Assembly (NCBI GenBank): GCA_934876235.1
Contig: CAKXKM010000072.1
Coordinates: 1-9,253, forward strand
DNA length: 9,253 nt
Origin: Collinsella sp. AF02-46-1
GTDB lineage: Bacteria > Actinomycetota > Coriobacteriia > Coriobacteriales > Coriobacteriaceae
Reading direction: 5' to 3'
Below are positions 7,085 through 9,253 of this stretch, piece after piece (positions within the stretch are counted from its first letter, which is position 1; every line of letters begins with the position of its first letter). The translations under genes were made by a program, and so were the position numbers. The notes below the pieces were generated by a model, which had not been told where the DNA came from, ran no database searches, and saw nothing but the letters and a program-made list of their open reading frames with translations.

Positions 7085-7284
7085 GCCGGCGGGCGAAGCG
7101 GGCCCTATCCCCCGACCGAGCTCATCGCCCCGCGTTGCCGCGCGGCGATTTTCGTAGGTTCGCGCCTTGCGAAAGCCGGCACCTCCCCTTTTGTCTGCCC
7201 GGTCTCATCTGAGGCGGTAACAATGCGAGTCCCACAAAGACGCGTTTTACCAAAAATGGCCCCACTCGGGGCCATTTTTTATTT
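7085..7284 (+). ncRNA. Candidate structured non-coding RNA, about 200 nt
   Basis: This is the longest internal stretch without a credible gene. It has a promoter-like element just upstream and a strong terminator at its end. Hairpins follow one another: 7124-7149 (eleven positions, one C-C mismatch, loop TTGC), 7151-7173 (weaker, with G-U pairs) and 7216-7251 (eleven pairs with one bulged C, 13-base loop), then the terminator at 7252. The 5' part is G-rich and could pair with the C-rich stretch near 7195-7205 to close the molecule. I do not recognise the family. The length and a long hairpin core with closing stem would suit a 6S-type RNA; a riboswitch is less likely because no plus-strand gene follows. 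The alternative is a plain intergenic region with a shared terminator. Confidence 0.45.
7252..7284. terminator. Strong, probably bidirectional, intrinsic terminator
   Basis: A perfect 12-bp stem (7252-7263 with 7268-7279) around the loop ACTC, G+C-rich in the middle and A/T at the base. On the plus strand it continues as a T-run (7275-7280, then ATTT), so it would efficiently end the candidate RNA. On the minus strand it ends in five T and lies 30 bases beyond the stop of the acetyltransferase gene, which it probably also terminates. Confidence 0.85.
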
Positions 7285-7313
7285 GAGCTGGGTGACGATA
7301 CGTGCCTTGGCTC

Positions 7314-7805
7314 CTACGCCTCGCGCAGCCAATCAAACGCGACACGCGGCGTACCGTCCGACACATATACGATACCGGCGCGCTTAAACCCGGCCTTGGC
7401 GATGACGCCCTGCATGGGCAAGTTGTCCTCGTGCGTGTCGATACGCAAGTGGCTGGCGTGCTCCTTGGCAAAGGCAAACATCGCAGCCGCGATACCGTGC
7501 ACGGTGCCGTCGGACGCCACACGGTGCAGCACGGCGTACGGAGTGTCGCTGCGCCATTGCCCGTCCTCAATTACGTCATAGCACTCGTCAGGGCCCGGTA
7601 AAAAGGCAAACGTCGCCACCACGCGACCGTCGACTTCGCACACGTAACTGCCACCGGCGGCAATATCGGCAGCCAGTTGCTCGACCGAAGGTGTACCCTC
7701 GGGCCACTGTGTGGCGTTGCCATGCGCGCGCATAAAGGCGCGGGCCACGTCATAGATAGCCATGACGGCGGGAATGTCGGTATCGAGGGTTTTTCTGATC
7801 ATCAC
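7314..7805 (-). CDS. GNAT-family N-acetyltransferase
   Basis: A 163-residue protein with the layout of a Gcn5-related acetyltransferase. IRKTLDTDIPAVMAIYDVAR forms the N-terminal strand and helix; VVATFAF is the central strand; LHRVASDGTVHGIAAAMFAFA (about residues 93-113) is motif A, which holds acetyl-CoA, with a relaxed form of the usual Q/RxxGxG/A loop; LRIDTHEDNLPMQ and the following AGFKRAG are the B-motif region. Such enzymes transfer acetyl from acetyl-CoA to an amine; the substrate cannot be read from the sequence. Translation starts at GTG (7805) or the next codon, ATG (7802), both served by GAGGT at suitable distance. It is divergent from the zinc-ribbon gene across a 74-base gap with an inverted repeat, and ends before a strong terminator. 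Confidence 0.85.
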   Translation of the reverse strand: MMIRKTLDTDIPAVMAIYDVARAFMRAHGNATQWPEGTPSVEQLAADIAAGGSYVCEVDGRVVATFAFLPGPDECYDVIEDGQWRSDTPYAVLHRVASDGTVHGIAAAMFAFAKEHASHLRIDTHEDNLPMQGVIAKAGFKRAGIVYVSDGTPRVAFDWLREA

Positions 7806-7824
7806 GCGGCGACCTCACGTTTAT

Positions 7825-7854
7825 TGGTATCACTTTGGTTGAGCAATGATACCA
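7825..7854. promoter_or_regulatory. 8-bp inverted repeat between divergent genes, possible operator
   Basis: TGGTATCA (7825-7832) and TGATACCA (7847-7854) are perfect inverted copies with 14 bases between them, midway between the starts of the acetyltransferase and the zinc-ribbon gene. The arm spacing of about two helical turns would suit a dimeric repressor covering both promoters. TTGGTA (7824-7829) with TGATAC (7847-7852) at 17 bases is a poor promoter match. The half site resembles the TTGGTATAA repeats at 4946-4975. Confidence 0.4.
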
Positions 7855-7879
7855 GCGTTTGGAGAGAGGCGCGAAGCAG

Positions 7880-8176
7880 ATGGGAAGCAAAAAGCGAGCC
7901 GCCTGGTCAAAGGCCAAAAGCGAGTTTTTGGGCGCTGCTACCGGCGGCGATATGAGCGACCTGTTTGCACGCGAGGACGAGCGTCGCGACGCCCTGGACG
8001 CCGAGCGCGATGAAGCCTGGCGCTACAAATCGTGCGAGCGCAAAAACCGTTACGACACGCGCGCCGAGGCCGAGGCAGTTATGGCCGACTGCGAAAACCG
8101 CGGACGCCGCGGGCTGGCCTGCTACAAATGCGAATACTGTGGCGGGTGGCATCTGACGTCGCACCCTTGGAAATAG
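7880..8176 (+). CDS. Small Cys-rich zinc-ribbon-like protein
   Basis: A 98-residue protein of unknown function. The N-terminal half is highly charged (many Arg, Glu, Asp, Lys) and probably helical, around FAREDERRDALDAERDEAW. The C-terminal part has Cys52, then RYDTRAEAEAVM, and a compact ending CYKCEYCGGWHLTSHPWK, with Cys81, Cys84, Cys87, His91 and His95 as likely zinc ligands. The CxYCGGWHLTS ending recurs in small hypothetical proteins of actinobacteria and phages, where it suggests binding of nucleic acid or ribosomal partners; that role is not proven. The ATG at 7880 follows GGAGAGAGG at a somewhat long spacing; an in-frame TTG at 7859 would add seven residues. It is divergent from the acetyltransferase and convergent with rsmJ. 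Confidence 0.75.
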   Translation: MGSKKRAAWSKAKSEFLGAATGGDMSDLFAREDERRDALDAERDEAWRYKSCERKNRYDTRAEAEAVMADCENRGRRGLACYKCEYCGGWHLTSHPWK

Positions 8177-8224
8177 ACCCCGCATCGGCACGGTGTTGAC
8201 GGAGCGCCAACCATCGCACGCAAG

Positions 8225-8929
8225 CTACGGGCGCGGCGGCACCAAAACATCGTAGCGAACGGCCTTGCCCGCAAGTTGATAGCTCGGCTTAACGCCGGCA
8301 AGCAGCGGCCCCTTCACCGGCCGCTTGATAACGACCTTGCGTGGGCGCACCGCAAGCGCAGCTTCGGCCAGCGTTTCCTCATCGGCGCACGGCTGCTCCA
8401 AATGGTGCAAGAGCTGGAACTTCTTTTTGACCGCCGCGCTCTTGGTGCGCTCGGGAAACATGGGGTCCAGATACACCACGTCGGGAGCCGCGAGCTCGCC
8501 CCGCTCGATCAGCTCGGCCGTATGGCGAAGACCGGCAATGCTGTCCTCGCCCGCATGTAAGTGCATGCGCGCCACGGCGGCCGCAAGCGCCGGATCATCT
8601 GCCGCGCGATCCAGGGCATCCTGGAGGAGCGCCGCGATCACGCAATCCTGCTCATACAAATCGACCGCAAAACCCGCGGCAGCCAGCAGCAGCGAATCCT
8701 CGCCAAAGCCTGCTGTGGCATCAATCGCCCATGGTTGCTCGATGCCTTTTGTGCGCGCAGCCTTCACCAGTAGCTCTTGCTGCAGACGACCCTGCTTGAG
8801 CCGTGGAAGCATGCGGCCAAAATCGGCACGCAACTCCATCGTGCCGTCGGTGAGCGTGAGGCCCTCGGACTTCCCGGTCAGCTCAAGCCCAGCAGCCCGA
8901 GCAACAGAAAAGGGATCGACGACGCCCAT
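8225..8929 (-). CDS. rsmJ: RsmJ-type 16S rRNA (guanine-N2) methyltransferase
   Basis: A 234-residue class I SAM-dependent methyltransferase. Motif I is DATAGFGEDS (70-79) for SAM binding; an acidic residue after LYE (Glu93) would hold the ribose; ALLQDALDRA follows; YLDPMFPERTKSAAVKK (from 153) contains the DPMFP motif (155-159) typical of RsmJ; VVIKRP and KAVRYDVLVP end the protein. E. coli RsmJ (YhiQ, 250 residues) makes m2G1516 in 16S rRNA near the decoding region and has the same DATAG, VVYLDPMFP, KSALVKK and VKRP blocks. The family assignment is therefore strong; the exact target base in this organism is inferred. I chose the ATG at 8929 because AAGGAG precedes it by five bases; a GTG at 8935 is too near that site. 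It probably forms an operon with the small membrane protein gene 63 bases upstream. Confidence 0.85.
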   Translation of the reverse strand: MGVVDPFSVARAAGLELTGKSEGLTLTDGTMELRADFGRMLPRLKQGRLQQELLVKAARTKGIEQPWAIDATAGFGEDSLLLAAAGFAVDLYEQDCVIAALLQDALDRAADDPALAAAVARMHLHAGEDSIAGLRHTAELIERGELAAPDVVYLDPMFPERTKSAAVKKKFQLLHHLEQPCADEETLAEAALAVRPRKVVIKRPVKGPLLAGVKPSYQLAGKAVRYDVLVPPRP

Positions 8930-8962
8930 GGACACTCCTTAGCAAACAAAACGAATACGTGA

Positions 8963-8981
8963 GCGCCACCTCAGTTGGCAC
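8963..8981 (-). terminator. Weak hairpin between small membrane protein gene and rsmJ
   Basis: On the minus strand GTGCCA and TGGCGC pair over six positions (one G-U) with a 7-base loop, followed by a moderately T-rich stretch (ATTCGTTTTGTTT). It could reduce readthrough into rsmJ, but the stem is short and this call is tentative. Confidence 0.25.
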
Positions 8982-8992
8982 CCAACCGTCCG

Positions 8993-9136
8993 TTATTGTC
9001 CCACATGCGACATGGTCCACAGCATCCCAATGCAAAGCACCGCCATCAATCCCGTGCACACGGCAGCGATCACAGAATCACCCATGCGCCTTCCCAACGA
9101 CCGCGGTTCACGCACTTGCTCTGGTCCGTACATCAT
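8993..9136 (-). CDS. 47-residue single-pass membrane protein
   Basis: A short gene starting at the tandem ATG codons 9136 and 9133 after AAGGAGGAG, the strongest ribosome binding site in this part of the window, and ending with TAA at 8993-8995. The first ~20 residues are polar and carry several arginines (VREPRSLGRRMGD); a hydrophobic stretch SVIAAVCTGLMAVLCIGML (about 21-39) is a clear membrane helix; SHVGQ ends the protein. By the positive-inside rule the N-terminus should face the cytoplasm. It is too short for default gene callers. It lies just upstream of rsmJ on the same strand and is probably co-transcribed. I do not recognise the family. A chance frame is unlikely given the ribosome binding site plus the membrane helix. 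Confidence 0.7.
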   Translation of the reverse strand: MMYGPEQVREPRSLGRRMGDSVIAAVCTGLMAVLCIGMLWTMSHVGQ

Positions 9137-9253
9137 GGCTCCTCCTTAGACTCACTTCTTATCACGGCCTCATCATCGCAGCGCCGCACATGAGCTGCCA
9201 TCGATTTGACTTACAGCTGGCTTTCCTTTTTGAAAGATTGCCCTGCACAGGCG
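9137..9253. other. Right-edge stretch without an assignable gene
   Basis: These 117 bases lie upstream of the small membrane protein gene. Minus-strand frames entering from the edge stop at 9211 or within about 80 bases and could be the tail of a neighbouring gene, but none is long enough to recognise. A plus-strand ATG at 9190 is open to the edge but has no ribosome binding site. The promoter of the small membrane protein gene may lie here; I see no convincing boxes. Confidence 0.4.

Noticed and set aside
8177..8224. Terminator between the convergent zinc-ribbon and rsmJ genes
   Set aside because: Only short imperfect complementarity (GGTGTTG with CCAACC) and no T-run, too weak to call.
9190..9253. 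Start of a plus-strand gene at the right edge
   Set aside because: The ATG has no ribosome binding site and only about 20 codons are visible, so chance cannot be excluded.

Overview
The window is high in G+C, codes densely, and carries strong AGGAGG-type ribosome binding sites. Gene content and protein style suggest a gut actinobacterium of the Coriobacteriia, with Collinsella or a close relative as best guess. This is inferred from overall resemblance; no rRNA or other taxonomic marker is present.

Left third (1-5011): an accessory-looking block. A plus-strand AAA-type ATPase with a C-terminal winged-helix-like region (146-1246) converges on a minus-strand operon. The operon encodes a second ATPase of the same family (4911 down to 3794, apparently split by a one-base frameshift near 4822-4824) and a short UvrA-type protein (3783 down to 1288) that lacks the UvrB-binding insertion of true UvrA. 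Related ~30-bp palindromes lie at the outer edges of the block and at its internal junction (1-30, 1252-1285, 4979-5012). Three tandem 10-bp repeats (4946-4975) lie in the presumed promoter of the operon.

Middle (5005-7313): a TetM/EF-G-like translation-factor GTPase on the minus strand, ending inside the third palindrome. Upstream of it, and divergent, is a geneless stretch of about 230 bases with an extended -10 promoter, several consecutive hairpins and a strong terminator. It looks like a free-standing structured RNA.

Right third (7314-9253): small, mostly chromosomal-type genes. A GNAT acetyltransferase (minus) and a small Cys-rich zinc-ribbon-like protein (plus) are divergent around an 8-bp inverted repeat. 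An RsmJ-type 16S rRNA methyltransferase (minus) follows, preceded by a 47-residue single-pass membrane protein with a very strong ribosome binding site. The last ~115 bases hold nothing I can assign.

The parts most worth a second look are the ATPase/UvrA-like block with its palindromes and frameshift, the candidate RNA, and the 47-residue membrane protein.
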